Position numbers and translations under genes: made by a program. From Candidatus Chisholmbacteria bacterium RIFCSPLOWO2_01_FULL_49_14 (GTDB lineage: Bacteria > Patescibacteriota > Microgenomatia > UBA1400 > Chisholmbacteraceae): 41,136 nucleotides of DNA. Shown piece by piece: positions 1 to 9,840 of the stretch. The DNA lies in contig MHCL01000002.1 of assembly GCA_001816915.1 (NCBI GenBank), forward strand, positions 5,009 to 46,144, in the 5' to 3' direction. Within the stretch, counting starts at the first letter, position 1. Each line of letters begins with the position of its first letter. The notes under the pieces are model-generated. The model was not told the origin of the DNA, searched no databases, and worked only from the letters and a program-made list of their open reading frames with translations.

Positions 1-277
1 GCCTCCTCCTAGATCACACTGCTCATGTCCGAGGAAGCGCGCACGTGTGAAGTTTCCCGCTCCGTTTTTGAACGCTACCGCAGGCAGCTTTACCTGCAAG
101 CTGGATATAAACCATTCATCATCGCGACGATGATCCTCCTTACGAAATTTGAGAAGCCGGTGCACATTATTCGCGCTGTCTTGCGGAAAAACAAAAAGAG
201 GAATATTTAAGATTCAAGGTTTAAGATTTAATGTTTAAAGATAAAGAATATAAGACTACAGAGAATAGGGAGAAGAT

Positions 278-1537
278 TTAAGATTCACTATTCAATAACT
301 GATGAGTAATGAGTGAAGTGTAGAGGGCGCGAACCTTCGCTTCGATCTTTTTCCATTCATACTTTCCGGCTTCCCGGCAGGCATTGAACCCAAGCTTTTT
401 TCTCAGCACGGGATTTTGAATAAGCGTCTTGATCGCTACCGCCAGCGACCGCGGATCATCAGGTTTGACCAACAATCCGGTTTTACGGTGACTCAGAAGA
501 TACTGCAAACCTCCAACCCTGGCGGCAATGACCGGCGTCCCGCAGGCCATCGATTCGAGCGCCACGAGCCCGAAGGATTCATGGCTTGAGGGAATGATGG
601 TCATATCTGCGGCACAGTAGTAGTTGGGCAGAACCCGCTGATCCCGTGAGCCGAAAAAGCTGGCAACATTGTCCAGCACCAGCTCGGTTGAGAGCGCTTT
701 CACCATGCGCATGTAGCGGTCTTCATGTTCGCCTCCGATGATTGCCAGTTCGAATCTTTTTTCCAGGCCGAATGCTTTTCCTGAAGAAGCTTTGAGGACG
801 GCGATTGCCCTGAGGAGCGTCTCCAGCCCCTTGAGCGGGACGAGACGGCCGACGAAAAGCAACAGATTGCTGTTTTGCCCGATGCCAATCGCCTTTTTGG
901 CTTGGGATTTGGGGATTGGGCGGAAACGCCGAGTGTCAACGCCGGGAGGGATCACAGAGATGTGATCCGGCCGGGCGCCATAGAGTTCGATGAGATTCTT
1001 TCTCTCTTCGCCGGTCGAGGCCGTGAGGTGGTCCGCTTGCCTCACGAGCTTTTCTTCCGCAAGTAAGCGATCGCGCGGCTCGCGATTACCGGGGATAAAA
1101 CGGTTTTTTACTTTCCCCAAGGTATGAAAGGATTGGAGGACCGGTACCTTCCAGTACTTACGCAAATCCAGTGCGACAAGACCTGATAGCCAGTAGTGCG
1201 CGTGAATGAGCTGGTAGTGTGTTCCCATTTTTTCCGAAAAGCGGAGGACGTTCTGCGTAAATTCCTGAAGATAGGGATAGATCTCAAGTGGTGTCAGGGT
1301 TTTCTCCGGGCCGGAAGCAATGTGGATGACCTTGACGTTTTTTCCCAATCGCTTGATATCGTCCGAGTCTTTGGATTCACAACGGGTGAAGATGTCGACT
1401 TTTATTCCCCGGATTCCCAGCTGACGACTCAGCTCACGGATATACACATTCATACCTCCCGTTTTTTTACCGCCCAAGGCGGCAAACGGACAGGTATGCA
1501 CGGAGAGCATTGCCACAGACGAGAGTTTGTTCGGCAT
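278..1537 (-). CDS. Glycosyltransferase family 4 (sucrose-phosphate synthase / MshA-like)
   Basis: ORF 278..1564; GGMNVYIRELSRQLG N-terminus, HAHYWLSG, FVGRLVPLKG, SSHESFGLVALESMACGTPVIA typical of GT4. Start moved to ATG 1537, which lies 7 nt after TATAAT on the minus strand. Confidence 0.9.
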   Translation of the reverse strand: MPNKLSSVAMLSVHTCPFAALGGKKTGGMNVYIRELSRQLGIRGIKVDIFTRCESKDSDDIKRLGKNVKVIHIASGPEKTLTPLEIYPYLQEFTQNVLRFSEKMGTHYQLIHAHYWLSGLVALDLRKYWKVPVLQSFHTLGKVKNRFIPGNREPRDRLLAEEKLVRQADHLTASTGEERKNLIELYGARPDHISVIPPGVDTRRFRPIPKSQAKKAIGIGQNSNLLLFVGRLVPLKGLETLLRAIAVLKASSGKAFGLEKRFELAIIGGEHEDRYMRMVKALSTELVLDNVASFFGSRDQRVLPNYYCAADMTIIPSSHESFGLVALESMACGTPVIAARVGGLQYLLSHRKTGLLVKPDDPRSLAVAIKTLIQNPVLRKKLGFNACREAGKYEWKKIEAKVRALYTSLITHQLLNSES

Positions 1538-1993
1538 CCCTCCGATTATATCCTTCAACTTCAAAGAGATATATCAGGATTATCATCACTGAAACCGACA
1601 GAAGCCTACGCTTGCAGAGGCTGATATCCTGAAGTTTCGCGATCAATCTTAGTTATGTTGATGAAGAATCGGACGGACTTTTAAATTGTGCGCTGATCTG
1701 CCTGGCACGAGCCAAAACCGCTTCCGCACAATGGCTGTCAAGCGGAATATATTTCAGAAGCGTCATGTATTCATTTCCCCGGTCGCGCGCGTCGCGTGTC
1801 TGTCCATCCTGGGAATAGCTGTACCCGTTTGGGCTTCCGAAAACATCTTTCCTCCTTTTTTGATGCCTTTCTTCTGTATTAATGGGCATCAGTTATGTGT
1901 AACTGTTACATATTTTACCATACTGCGCAATACTATGGGGTTTTGATCAGGTGTTGACAGGGGGCTTGCCGGGAACGTACACTATTTATATAT

Positions 1994-2179
1994 ATGCCGA
2001 ATACGAAACTGGCAAAAAAACTCAAAGGAAACCCCGTGCTTTTGTTTTTCTATTTTCTGATTGCAATGGTCGTTGTTGCCAATATCTTTATCTCCGGCTA
2101 TTGGTTCGGACGCACCCGCCAAGTGCTTGATAATTCCCGGTTGCAAAGTTCGGCGTCCGTTCCCGCCAATCAACCCTAG
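1994..2179 (+). CDS. Small single-TM hypothetical protein
   Basis: 61-aa ORF with hydrophobic segment PVLLFFYFLIAMVVVANIFISGYWF; ATG shortly after an AT-rich promoter-like stretch. Confidence 0.5.
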   Translation: MPNTKLAKKLKGNPVLLFFYFLIAMVVVANIFISGYWFGRTRQVLDNSRLQSSASVPANQP

Positions 2180-2266
2180 CTGTTGCTGTTTCTTCCTCTG
2201 ACTTCACTTTTCTGAGATCTTAATCATACTGATTCCGGTTTTCCTCGTGAGGTACAATAGCCATAT

Positions 2267-3133
2267 ATGGCAAAAGACAAATATACTGCCGTTTGGGTGT
2301 CGCATTCTTCAATCAGCGATTTTTTGGCCTGTCCGCGGGCGTACTTCCTCAATAACGTCTATCGTGATCCACACAGCGGACACAAGATCACGCTGATGAG
2401 CCCGCCGCTGGCACTGGGACAAGCGGTGCATGAGGTGATCGAATCGCTCTCCACCGTACCGACCGAGAAGCGCTTTCACGAGCCATTGGCCTCCAAACTT
2501 GAAGAGGTATGGAAGAAAGTGAGCGGAAAACGAGGAGGCTTTTTTGATCCTGACACTGAGGAAACCTATCTTCAGCGCGGGAAAGAGATGCTTGCCCGCG
2601 TTCTCAATCATCCCGGTCCCCTGACGAACCTGGCCGTTAAAATCAAGATGGAGCTGCCCTACTTTTGGCTGTCGGAAGACGATAACATCATCCTCTGCGG
2701 GAAAATCGACTGGCTCGAGTATTTACCGGAAACCAAGAGCGTTCATATCATCGACTTTAAAACCGGCAAGACCGAAGAGGACCCGACTTCCCTGCAGCTG
2801 CCGATTTACCACCTCTTGGCGAGCCGCTGTCAACAACACCCCGTTTCGAAAGTCAGCTACTGGTACCTGATGCGCAGTGATGCGCCGGCTCAACAGAAAC
2901 TCCCGGACATGGAGGAGGCTCAGAAGAAAGTGCTTTCGATCGCCAAGAAAATCAAGCTCGCACGGCAACTGCGACGGTTCAAATGCAAACGTGCAACCGG
3001 CTGCCGTGTTTGCCGGCCGCTTGAGGCGGTCATTGCCGGAGATGCGGAATTCGTCGGTATCGACGAGTACCATCAGGATGTGTACATTCTGCCCCGTCCA
3101 AGTGATGATGACCGGGCAAGCACCATCCTTTGA
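2267..3133 (+). CDS. PD-(D/E)XK nuclease superfamily protein (RecB/Cas4-like)
   Basis: SHSSISDFLACPRAYFLNNVYRD N-terminus, GKIDWLEYL..VHIIDFKTGK catalytic D..(D/E)xK, QLPIYHLLA, C-terminal cysteines CKRATGCRVC. Confidence 0.85.
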   Translation: MAKDKYTAVWVSHSSISDFLACPRAYFLNNVYRDPHSGHKITLMSPPLALGQAVHEVIESLSTVPTEKRFHEPLASKLEEVWKKVSGKRGGFFDPDTEETYLQRGKEMLARVLNHPGPLTNLAVKIKMELPYFWLSEDDNIILCGKIDWLEYLPETKSVHIIDFKTGKTEEDPTSLQLPIYHLLASRCQQHPVSKVSYWYLMRSDAPAQQKLPDMEEAQKKVLSIAKKIKLARQLRRFKCKRATGCRVCRPLEAVIAGDAEFVGIDEYHQDVYILPRPSDDDRASTIL

Positions 3134-3211
3134 TTTGAGAACCCAAACATTCCCCCTTCTTTTCGAGCTACAATCTGGACATCCCCCATTTTTCCCACTA
3201 CACTTGAGTCT

Positions 3212-4033
3212 ATGCCCTCGCCGTTTCTGGAAACGTTCTGGCAATATTCTCTGGCGATTATCCCTTGGTTTCTCATCGGATCGCTCATCGCTTACTTCCT
3301 GGAACTTCGCCTTCACAAGCAGGCGCTTTCCAAGCATCTGCAAACCCTACGCCTTCGCAATATTCTCTCGGCCCAGGCCTTGGGAATGATCTCCCCGTTA
3401 AGCGTCATGTCTGCCCTGCCGGTTGCCGGAGAATTCATCGATCTCGGAGCCAACGCCACGCTTCTGCTTACCTTTTTGGTCGCGGAGCGATCCTATGACC
3501 TGCAGTCATTGTTTATCCTTTCTTCACTCTTCGGCGTTCGTTTTGCCGTCCTCAATATGCTGGCAATTTTCCTCTCACTCACCGCAGCCTCGCTCGTCCT
3601 GAGCCTGCATCCCATTACTTTTACTCAAAAACGGGACGGAAAGGCGTCCGGGTTTTGGACGAGACAGTTGAGAACTTTCCTGGTTGTGCTCGTCGGCATC
3701 GGGGTCGGGGCGCTCCTCCATACTCTGGTGCCGCCGCAGGTATTCCAACACTACGCGCACACAACTTTCGGCGGAATCCTTTCCGGAACGCTCTTCGGAT
3801 TCGTGCTCTATTTCGGAACGATTTTAGGAAATTATCCGGTTGCCAAAGCTTTCTCTGATTTGGGGATGTCTTCTGCCGGCGTGTTTGCCTTCCTCACCGT
3901 TTCTCCGGTTTTTAATTTGGTGATCATTTTCCTCTTTACTTCGGTCATTAAAGCCCGGATCATCCTCAAAATGTTTGCCGTCTACGCGGTGACGGCGTTA
4001 CTATTAAGCTTCCTTTTTCCGGCGTTTTTGTAA
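3212..4033 (+). CDS. Multi-TM permease-like membrane protein (DUF318-like)
   Basis: 8+ hydrophobic segments; PLSVMSALPVAGEFIDLGANATLLLTFL resembles predicted permeases of the DUF318 group. Confidence 0.55.
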   Translation: MPSPFLETFWQYSLAIIPWFLIGSLIAYFLELRLHKQALSKHLQTLRLRNILSAQALGMISPLSVMSALPVAGEFIDLGANATLLLTFLVAERSYDLQSLFILSSLFGVRFAVLNMLAIFLSLTAASLVLSLHPITFTQKRDGKASGFWTRQLRTFLVVLVGIGVGALLHTLVPPQVFQHYAHTTFGGILSGTLFGFVLYFGTILGNYPVAKAFSDLGMSSAGVFAFLTVSPVFNLVIIFLFTSVIKARIILKMFAVYAVTALLLSFLFPAFL

Positions 4034-4051
4034 CGGTGTTTCGTCGAAGCT

Positions 4052-4378
4052 TCAATCGTGAGCGTAATTCGTGAGCGGGAAGCATTGAAGGATAAACGCC
4101 TGGGCGACAGCGTACTTGCGGAGTTTGGCATTGGCCAGAAGATAATGTGAAGCAAAACTCAGCTTCTCGGCCCCCTGGCCTTTCCGCGGATACTTTTTCT
4201 CCGCCAGTTCGATGGCTTTGAAAGCGATTTCCGTTTGCCGGGTCAATAGCTTGGTTTTCCGGTCGCCATTCATGCGGTCAAAAATCTCATTGGTGATATA
4301 GCCGGCGCCGTAGAGAACCAGCGCAGCCAAGAGCTCAATCGGAAGGGCAGATGAAATTGAAGACATGACGTCCGACAT
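4052..4378 (-). CDS. Hypothetical protein
   Basis: 108-aa ORF with one N-terminal hydrophobic helix and charged tail; TATGAT 14 nt upstream on the minus strand. Confidence 0.5.
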   Translation of the reverse strand: MSDVMSSISSALPIELLAALVLYGAGYITNEIFDRMNGDRKTKLLTRQTEIAFKAIELAEKKYPRKGQGAEKLSFASHYLLANAKLRKYAVAQAFILQCFPLTNYAHD

Positions 4379-4906
4379 AACGCACGAAGTTTATCATATC
4401 GCCCGATCGTTTTCCGGGAAAGATCCGACTCCCTCTTGCCTTTCCTTTCCCTCTTGTGAAACAATATCTGTATATGGATGATGTTTCAGCGGAAAAATTC
4501 AACAGATATTCGCCTGATACTCGCGTAAGGCCGCCCAGTGAGCGAGTACACCGACACTCCAGAGGAGAAAAGCAGGGGCATCCAAAAAATCCGGTAGCGG
4601 TTGTAAGAGACGCACGGCTAAGGGAACAGCATGAACAGCACGCTGTTAGAGAAGAAATTGAGGAAGCTTTTGTTGGCGATCATGCGGTAGGGCAGTCTGA
4701 CGGACGAGATATTCACATTGATTCTCAGGCGAGGAGAGAAGCCCAACGCGCCGCACGAGGTGACGACGGGAATCAAGATGGGCGGGGTACCGCTCCTCTT
4801 TCCGGGGAGGCATTGAGACAAGCGAAAGCCGAAGCGCGCAGGGAAAGGACGATGAAATTTTTCGGGCGGGAGAGAAGAAAAGTGAAGCTTTGAGTTTTCC
4901 CCATAC

Positions 4907-5926
4907 TTACTTCAAAGCATAGTAGCTGGATTTGGTGGTGCCTTGGCGCTCGAGAAAGCCTTTATTGACGAGGGCGCTCAAGAGATTGTGCGCCTGCTGG
5001 CGGGATACCTTGAGCTTGCGGGCGAGTTCGGTGGAGGTCATTTCCGGCTGTTCCTGAAAGAGGTCCAAGACTTGGTTTTCCTTTTTTGAAGGGCGATCTT
5101 TGACGGCCAGCGTCCTTGCCGCTTTTTTGGCCCGATCCAAGGCGCCCATGAGCGAATACTTTACCCCGTCGGAAAAGTACTCCAGCCACTCGGTCTTATC
5201 CCCGTCATCGGCGGTGTGCAGCATGTCGGAATAGAGGATTTTATCGATGTCGTAGTAGTCATCCAAAACAAAGTATTGGTTGATGCGGTACCCGTCTTTG
5301 ACAAAGAGAAGCGCGGTGAGCATGCGGCAGACGCGGCCGTTCCCGTCTTCAAAGGGGTGGATAAATACGAACTCGTGATGAAAGATGCCGGCTTTGATGA
5401 TCGTGGGAAGGTTTTTCGTGGCGACAATCCAGGAAATGAGCTGGCGCAGGTCGGCTTCTATCTCATCCCGCTTGTGATGGGGCGGATTGTGCTTGACTTT
5501 GAGGGTCATCGGAGCCGCGCCGCCCTCATATTTGCCGACGACCACCGGCCGGTTGCGGATCTGCCCGGCCGATTCATCGACCCCTTTCATGATCCTGGCG
5601 TGGTTCTCTTTGATGAATTCCAGGGTGATTTCCCGGTCCTTGAACTTCGGCAGTTCGGAGAGGAGCGCAAAGTAATTGACGACTTCTTTCTCATCGCGGT
5701 TGACCGGCACCCGTTCGTCCAAGAGGAGGTTGGTTACTTCCGGCAGGGTCAGCGGATTGCCTTCTATCCGGTTTGAGGCGTAGGTGGATTTTATGAGGTT
5801 GTCGCGCTTGAGGTTTAACTCGAGTTTGCGGGGCAGCCGCAGCCCCTCGATCTGCCCGTAGAGCCGCTCAATCTCGGCAATATTGGTTATGAGCTTATCC
5901 GTGCGTTTGTAGCTTGGCTCGATCAT
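4907..5926 (-). CDS. Fic family protein with C-terminal winged helix
   Basis: Fic motif HPFEDGNGRVCR; N-terminal SNRIEGNPLTLPE; C-terminal TSTELARKLKVSRQQAHNLLSALVNKGFLER; AGGAGG SD upstream. Confidence 0.95.
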   Translation of the reverse strand: MIEPSYKRTDKLITNIAEIERLYGQIEGLRLPRKLELNLKRDNLIKSTYASNRIEGNPLTLPEVTNLLLDERVPVNRDEKEVVNYFALLSELPKFKDREITLEFIKENHARIMKGVDESAGQIRNRPVVVGKYEGGAAPMTLKVKHNPPHHKRDEIEADLRQLISWIVATKNLPTIIKAGIFHHEFVFIHPFEDGNGRVCRMLTALLFVKDGYRINQYFVLDDYYDIDKILYSDMLHTADDGDKTEWLEYFSDGVKYSLMGALDRAKKAARTLAVKDRPSKKENQVLDLFQEQPEMTSTELARKLKVSRQQAHNLLSALVNKGFLERQGTTKSSYYALK

Positions 5927-5951
5927 CTTTCCTCCTTTGAGTTTAAAGAAT

Positions 5952-6027
5952 TGTCAATCTATTTGTCAAGTTTTATGTCAAATACTACCAAATTAATTGT
6001 CAATATAATTGTAAACCTTATTGTCAA
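5952..6027. promoter_or_regulatory. Six TGTCAA-type direct repeats upstream of the Fic gene
   Basis: TGTCAA starts at 5952, 5964, 5976, 5998, (TGTAAA) 6010, 6022: spacing 12,12,22,12,12. On the minus strand these read TTGACA. Confidence 0.7.
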
Positions 6028-6034
6028 GTTATTC

Positions 6035-6107
6035 CAGGTCAGATCGAGTCAAACTCGATTGCCCTGTCGGACCGCGTCGCCGGATGGACTCGACGCCGGC
6101 TGTCTAA
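6035..6107. repeat. Dispersed hairpin repeat (CAGGTC..ATCGAGTcaaACTCGAT variant)
   Basis: Shares caggtcagatcgagtcaaactcgattgccctgtcgga with copies at 18186 and 28298. Confidence 0.75.
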
Positions 6108-6128
6108 GAGGAGTATCATGGAGAGTTT

Positions 6129-6947
6129 ATGAAGAAAACGACGGCAAACGACCAACCCATCATCCGTGTTGAAGGATTGGTCAAACGCTTCGGGACGTTT
6201 ACCGCGGTTGACAACATTTCGTTTTCCGTCCGGCGCGGCGAAATCTTTGCTTTTTTGGGACCCAACGGCGCCGGAAAGACGACCACCATCAACATGCTGA
6301 CGACGCTTTTGGTCCCGACTGCAGGGACCGTCCGCATCAACGGCTATGATCCCGTGTCGCAAAAACATCTGGTGCGCAAATCTTTCGGGATTGTCTTTCA
6401 GGACCCGTCTCTGGATGAGGAGCTGACCGCGCAGGAAAACATGGAATTCCACGGGGTGCTCTATGGCGTTCCCAAAGAAACCAGGAAAAAGCGCATCGAA
6501 GAGCTGTTAACCATCGTTGACCTCTGGGATAGGAAAAACGATTTGGTGAAGACATTCTCCGGCGGGATGCGGCGGCGGCTGGAGATTGCCCGCGGGCTCC
6601 TGCATCACCCCCAGCTGTTTTTCCTCGATGAACCGACCTTGGGGCTTGATCCGCAGACGCGCAATACGATTTGGACCTACATCAAACGCCTGAACCGCAA
6701 GGAGGGAGTCACCGTCTTTTTCACCACCCACTATATGGAAGAGGCTGAACGCATGGCGCAGCGGATCGCCGTCATTGACCACGGACACATCATTGCCCTG
6801 GGGACTTCCGAGGCGTTGGAGAAACAGACGAAAACCTCAAACCTTGAGGACGCGTTTTTGAAGCTCACCGGAAAACACATCCGCGAAGAAGAGGCAACCG
6901 GCATGGAACGCATGCGCATGATCCATAGAAACCGGATGATGAAGTAA
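6129..6947 (+). CDS. ABC transporter ATP-binding protein (DrrA/CcmA-like)
   Basis: Walker A GPNGAGKTT, signature FSGGMRRRLEIARGL, Walker B LFFLDEPTLGLD. Confidence 0.95.
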   Translation: MKKTTANDQPIIRVEGLVKRFGTFTAVDNISFSVRRGEIFAFLGPNGAGKTTTINMLTTLLVPTAGTVRINGYDPVSQKHLVRKSFGIVFQDPSLDEELTAQENMEFHGVLYGVPKETRKKRIEELLTIVDLWDRKNDLVKTFSGGMRRRLEIARGLLHHPQLFFLDEPTLGLDPQTRNTIWTYIKRLNRKEGVTVFFTTHYMEEAERMAQRIAVIDHGHIIALGTSEALEKQTKTSNLEDAFLKLTGKHIREEEATGMERMRMIHRNRMMK

Positions 6948-6951
6948 ACCT

Positions 6952-7698
6952 ATGCATACCATCTATATACTCTGGCTGCGGCAACTCAAACGCTACTGGC
7001 GATCAAAATCCCGCATCATCGGGTCGTTGGGCCAACCGCTCCTGTTCCTGGTGGCTTTGGGGTTCGGATTGGGGCCTATCTTTGAGCGGGCCGGAGGCGG
7101 TAACTACATCCGTTTTCTGTCTCCCGGGATTATCGGGCAAGGGATCCTTTTCATGGCCATTTTTTCCGGAATTGAGCTCATCTGGGACCGACAGTTCGGA
7201 TTTCTTAAAGAGACGCTGGTGGCCCCGGTTTCACGATTTGAAATCATGATCGGACGGACGTTGGGCGGGGCTACCATTGCCCTCGTTCAGGGAGTGATTG
7301 TCTTCCTGCTCACCTTGGCCGTCGGATTCCGCCCTCAACAATGGATCCTCATTCCCATGGCGATTTTTCTCATGCTACTCATCTCATTGTTTTATACCGC
7401 GCTCGGCACGGCGATTGCTTCGACCATGCGGGATTTCCATGGGTTTCAACTGATCATGAATTTTTTGGTCATGCCGACGTTCTTTCTTTCCGGAGCACTC
7501 TTTCCCCTGGATCAAACCCCGGCTTTCATCCGAACCCTCTCAAGCTTTAATCCGTTGACTTACGGCGTCGATGGTCTGCGCAGCACATTGGTCGGCGTGA
7601 GCCACTTCGGATTGGGTGTTGATATCCTGGTCCTCTCGTTTGTTTCGCTTACGGCCCTCATGATCGGAAGCTACCTTTTTTCCAGAATCACCGTGTGA
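6952..7698 (+). CDS. ABC-2 type transporter permease
   Basis: Adjacent to ATPase; six hydrophobic segments; PTFFLSGALFPLDQTP..NPLTYGVDGLR typical of ABC-2 permeases. Confidence 0.93.
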   Translation: MHTIYILWLRQLKRYWRSKSRIIGSLGQPLLFLVALGFGLGPIFERAGGGNYIRFLSPGIIGQGILFMAIFSGIELIWDRQFGFLKETLVAPVSRFEIMIGRTLGGATIALVQGVIVFLLTLAVGFRPQQWILIPMAIFLMLLISLFYTALGTAIASTMRDFHGFQLIMNFLVMPTFFLSGALFPLDQTPAFIRTLSSFNPLTYGVDGLRSTLVGVSHFGLGVDILVLSFVSLTALMIGSYLFSRITV

Positions 7699-7738
7699 TT
7701 TTCTACACTGCAGATCGGAGCTCCAATGCAGAAGCGGA

Positions 7739-8743
7739 TTACTCCTGTTTTTGGAAGGCGAGGAAGTGAGTCGGTTCTTCGAGGCGCATCTCTTTCAATG
7801 ACTTCCAGGTATTGTACTGCGGCGTCGGAGAGCCGTCCTGGTTGGTGAATGAGAAATCCTGAAACGGGCCCGTGTGCGCGGCAAAGACAAAGGGCGTGAC
7901 GGCCTTGATTCGAGCATCGTTCCAAACTTCATCAAGCGCGTAGGTCAAATAGCGGCCCAATTTTTCGGCGTTTTGGGGAGTTTTTTTCCAACCGGTTTCG
8001 GTGATATAGATATCAAATGATCTCTGCGTAAACTGCGAGAGGAGGCGGGTTTCATCCACGAAGCCGTTGATGCTGCTCTTTCCCGACAGATAGGGAGAGG
8101 CGGTAAACCCCGGATTGGGGTAGGCGTGGGAGACCCAGCCGTCAATCTCCTCAGCGAGTTGCGGCTGGTAAGCAAGCATCCTGCGGATGAAGGTAAAGCT
8201 GTCCATGGTCGCCGACCCGTCGGGAGCGGCGGCATCCAGGCCGGCGGGAAGTACCTTGTACTGTTTGGCCTCGGTGTGGAACCAGTTTACGGAAAACTCA
8301 AGCACATGGGCGTAGTGTTCCGGATCTATCGTCCCGCCCCATTCCGCGGCATGATTGGGCTCGTTGAAGGCAACCACCAAGAGTGAATCCCCCGGCCAGT
8401 CGAGGCCGGAGAGGAAGGAGGCGTGGTCGATGACGTCTTTGCGGGTCGGCCGGCGCCAACCGTCCGGCGCCATCTCGGTCGCCAGGCGGATGATGGGGAT
8501 GACATTGTTTTCTTTGGTCAAATCGAGAAAATGCTGCCATTTCTCTTTTTTCCTATCGTCGGCCCGAAGAACGACTGTCACGGAACCGGGATGCTCCGGT
8601 TTGCCGGCGATGAGATCGACCGCCTGGGATAGTTCATCGGGGTCCAAAAGATGGATACCCAACGCCGGTTGAGATGCTTGTGCCGGCCGCGTATGCATCA
8701 GCCCGACGACGGCCAAGGCAAGGATGATAAGAAACTTTTTCAT
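7739..8743 (-). CDS. Secreted glycoside hydrolase-like (TIM-barrel) protein
   Basis: Signal peptide MKKFLIILALAVVGLMHTRPAQA; LLVVAFNEPNHAAEWGG (NEP acid/base-like); YITETGWKK (nucleophile-like). Confidence 0.75.
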   Translation of the reverse strand: MKKFLIILALAVVGLMHTRPAQASQPALGIHLLDPDELSQAVDLIAGKPEHPGSVTVVLRADDRKKEKWQHFLDLTKENNVIPIIRLATEMAPDGWRRPTRKDVIDHASFLSGLDWPGDSLLVVAFNEPNHAAEWGGTIDPEHYAHVLEFSVNWFHTEAKQYKVLPAGLDAAAPDGSATMDSFTFIRRMLAYQPQLAEEIDGWVSHAYPNPGFTASPYLSGKSSINGFVDETRLLSQFTQRSFDIYITETGWKKTPQNAEKLGRYLTYALDEVWNDARIKAVTPFVFAAHTGPFQDFSFTNQDGSPTPQYNTWKSLKEMRLEEPTHFLAFQKQE

Positions 8744-8838
8744 GAGCGACTATCATACCAGGTTTTTTAAAATCTTACCTGAAATTGACATCAACCGAGA
8801 ACTTCAGGGAATTTTTTCTTGCGAACGACTTTGAGCAC

Positions 8839-9342
8839 TCAATTCACGATATTGACGCCGCCGAAGATGGCGACGCCTTTGAGGTTGGCTTCAACGGCTT
8901 TCTTCACAGGAGGTTTTGCTTGATTGGTGAAAGCGCCGATCATCCCCACGCCGTCCGATTTGACCGACCAACTTTTGGGCACCCGCATTTTTAAAGCGCC
9001 GAAGATGGCGACACAATCGAGATCAACCGACGGTTGCTTGGTCTTGACCTCACTCAAATCGACATCAGAGGCGCCGAAGATGATGACCAATTCGGCTTTT
9101 TTAAAATCCTGGCTCAATAGTCTGGTATCGAATTTGGAGAAGAGGATTACCCGTTTGAGCACGTCTTCATGCATTCGTGTTTTTGTTTCTACACTCCATT
9201 TGCCCTGATTGCCGGTCAAGACGCGCACCCCGAGCCAAATCACAAAGAGGGAAAAGAGGATCTTCACGAGCGACAAGTCAAAGAGGATGTTGACGCCCAA
9301 TAAGATAATAATGAGTCCGACGATCAGTCTTGCCTGGCTCAT
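8839..9342 (-). CDS. LiaF-like cell-envelope stress membrane protein
   Basis: Start set at MSQARLIVGL (9342), overlapping the upstream gene by 4 nt; two TM segments then IFGASDVDLSEVK..AIFGALKMRVP..GVAIFGGVNI. Confidence 0.75.
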   Translation of the reverse strand: MSQARLIVGLIIILLGVNILFDLSLVKILFSLFVIWLGVRVLTGNQGKWSVETKTRMHEDVLKRVILFSKFDTRLLSQDFKKAELVIIFGASDVDLSEVKTKQPSVDLDCVAIFGALKMRVPKSWSVKSDGVGMIGAFTNQAKPPVKKAVEANLKGVAIFGGVNIVN

Positions 9343-9743
9343 CTGCGGATCACCTCCCAAACATTTGCCCACTGCAGCCATTGCCGAGGCAGGCTTTCGA
9401 CCAAGAGCGGTGCTTCCTTGCTTAAGACAAAAAGAAAGATTGTGCCGAAGACGAACAGGGAGATGAGGGTCATGAGTAAACGGGAGAGAAGGCTTTTGCC
9501 GAGCATAATGCGGATGCCCACGAGGATTAAAAGCACCGGCCAGAAATCGATGAGTCGGTTCCAGATTTCCCAAGGAAGCGTGCCGAAGCTGTTGAGGAGA
9601 AGCAGGCTACCGGAAAAAATGAGGAAGACACCCCAAACGCCGCCGCCGTGGTAACGGCGGCTCCCGCCTTCAGCAATTTCTTCACCCATGAGGATGACTT
9701 TGGATTCTTCTTCCGCTTCTTTTCGTTCGCTGCGTCTCGGCAT
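9339..9743 (-). CDS. LiaI/LiaF-type TM-region protein (DUF5668-like)
   Basis: GVWGVFLIFSGSLLLLNSFGTLPWEIWNRLIDFWPVLLILVGIRIML; leaderless-type -10 (TATCAT) 8 nt before ATG. Confidence 0.7.
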   Translation of the reverse strand: MPRRSERKEAEEESKVILMGEEIAEGGSRRYHGGGVWGVFLIFSGSLLLLNSFGTLPWEIWNRLIDFWPVLLILVGIRIMLGKSLLSRLLMTLISLFVFGTIFLFVLSKEAPLLVESLPRQWLQWANVWEVIRR

Positions 9744-9840
9744 TCATGCTTATGATATGCAAAATCCATCCGCATTTCAATCTTTCGAGGCTCACATCAA
9801 TCCGGAAAAGAACAAAGGCGGGTATGTTGATCGGCGAAGC

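Noticed and set aside
205-290. TTTAAGATTC/TTTAAGATTTAA short direct repeats at the left end
   Set aside because: AT-rich low-complexity intergenic drift; too short and degenerate to assign a function.
1653-1889. 78-aa minus-strand ORF near TGTAAC-t-GTTACA (1898..1910)
   Set aside because: A possible small gene with an operator-like palindrome, but composition and lack of motif do not support a confident call.
2723-3343. 206-aa minus-strand ORF
   Set aside because: Antisense to the well-supported PD-(D/E)XK nuclease and permease genes.
4456-4893. 145-aa plus-strand ORF as a real gene
   Set aside because: Arg/Gln/Gly-rich composition without recognisable domain, antisense to a more protein-like reading.
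5216-5776. 186-aa plus-strand ORF
   Set aside because: Antisense shadow of the Fic gene.
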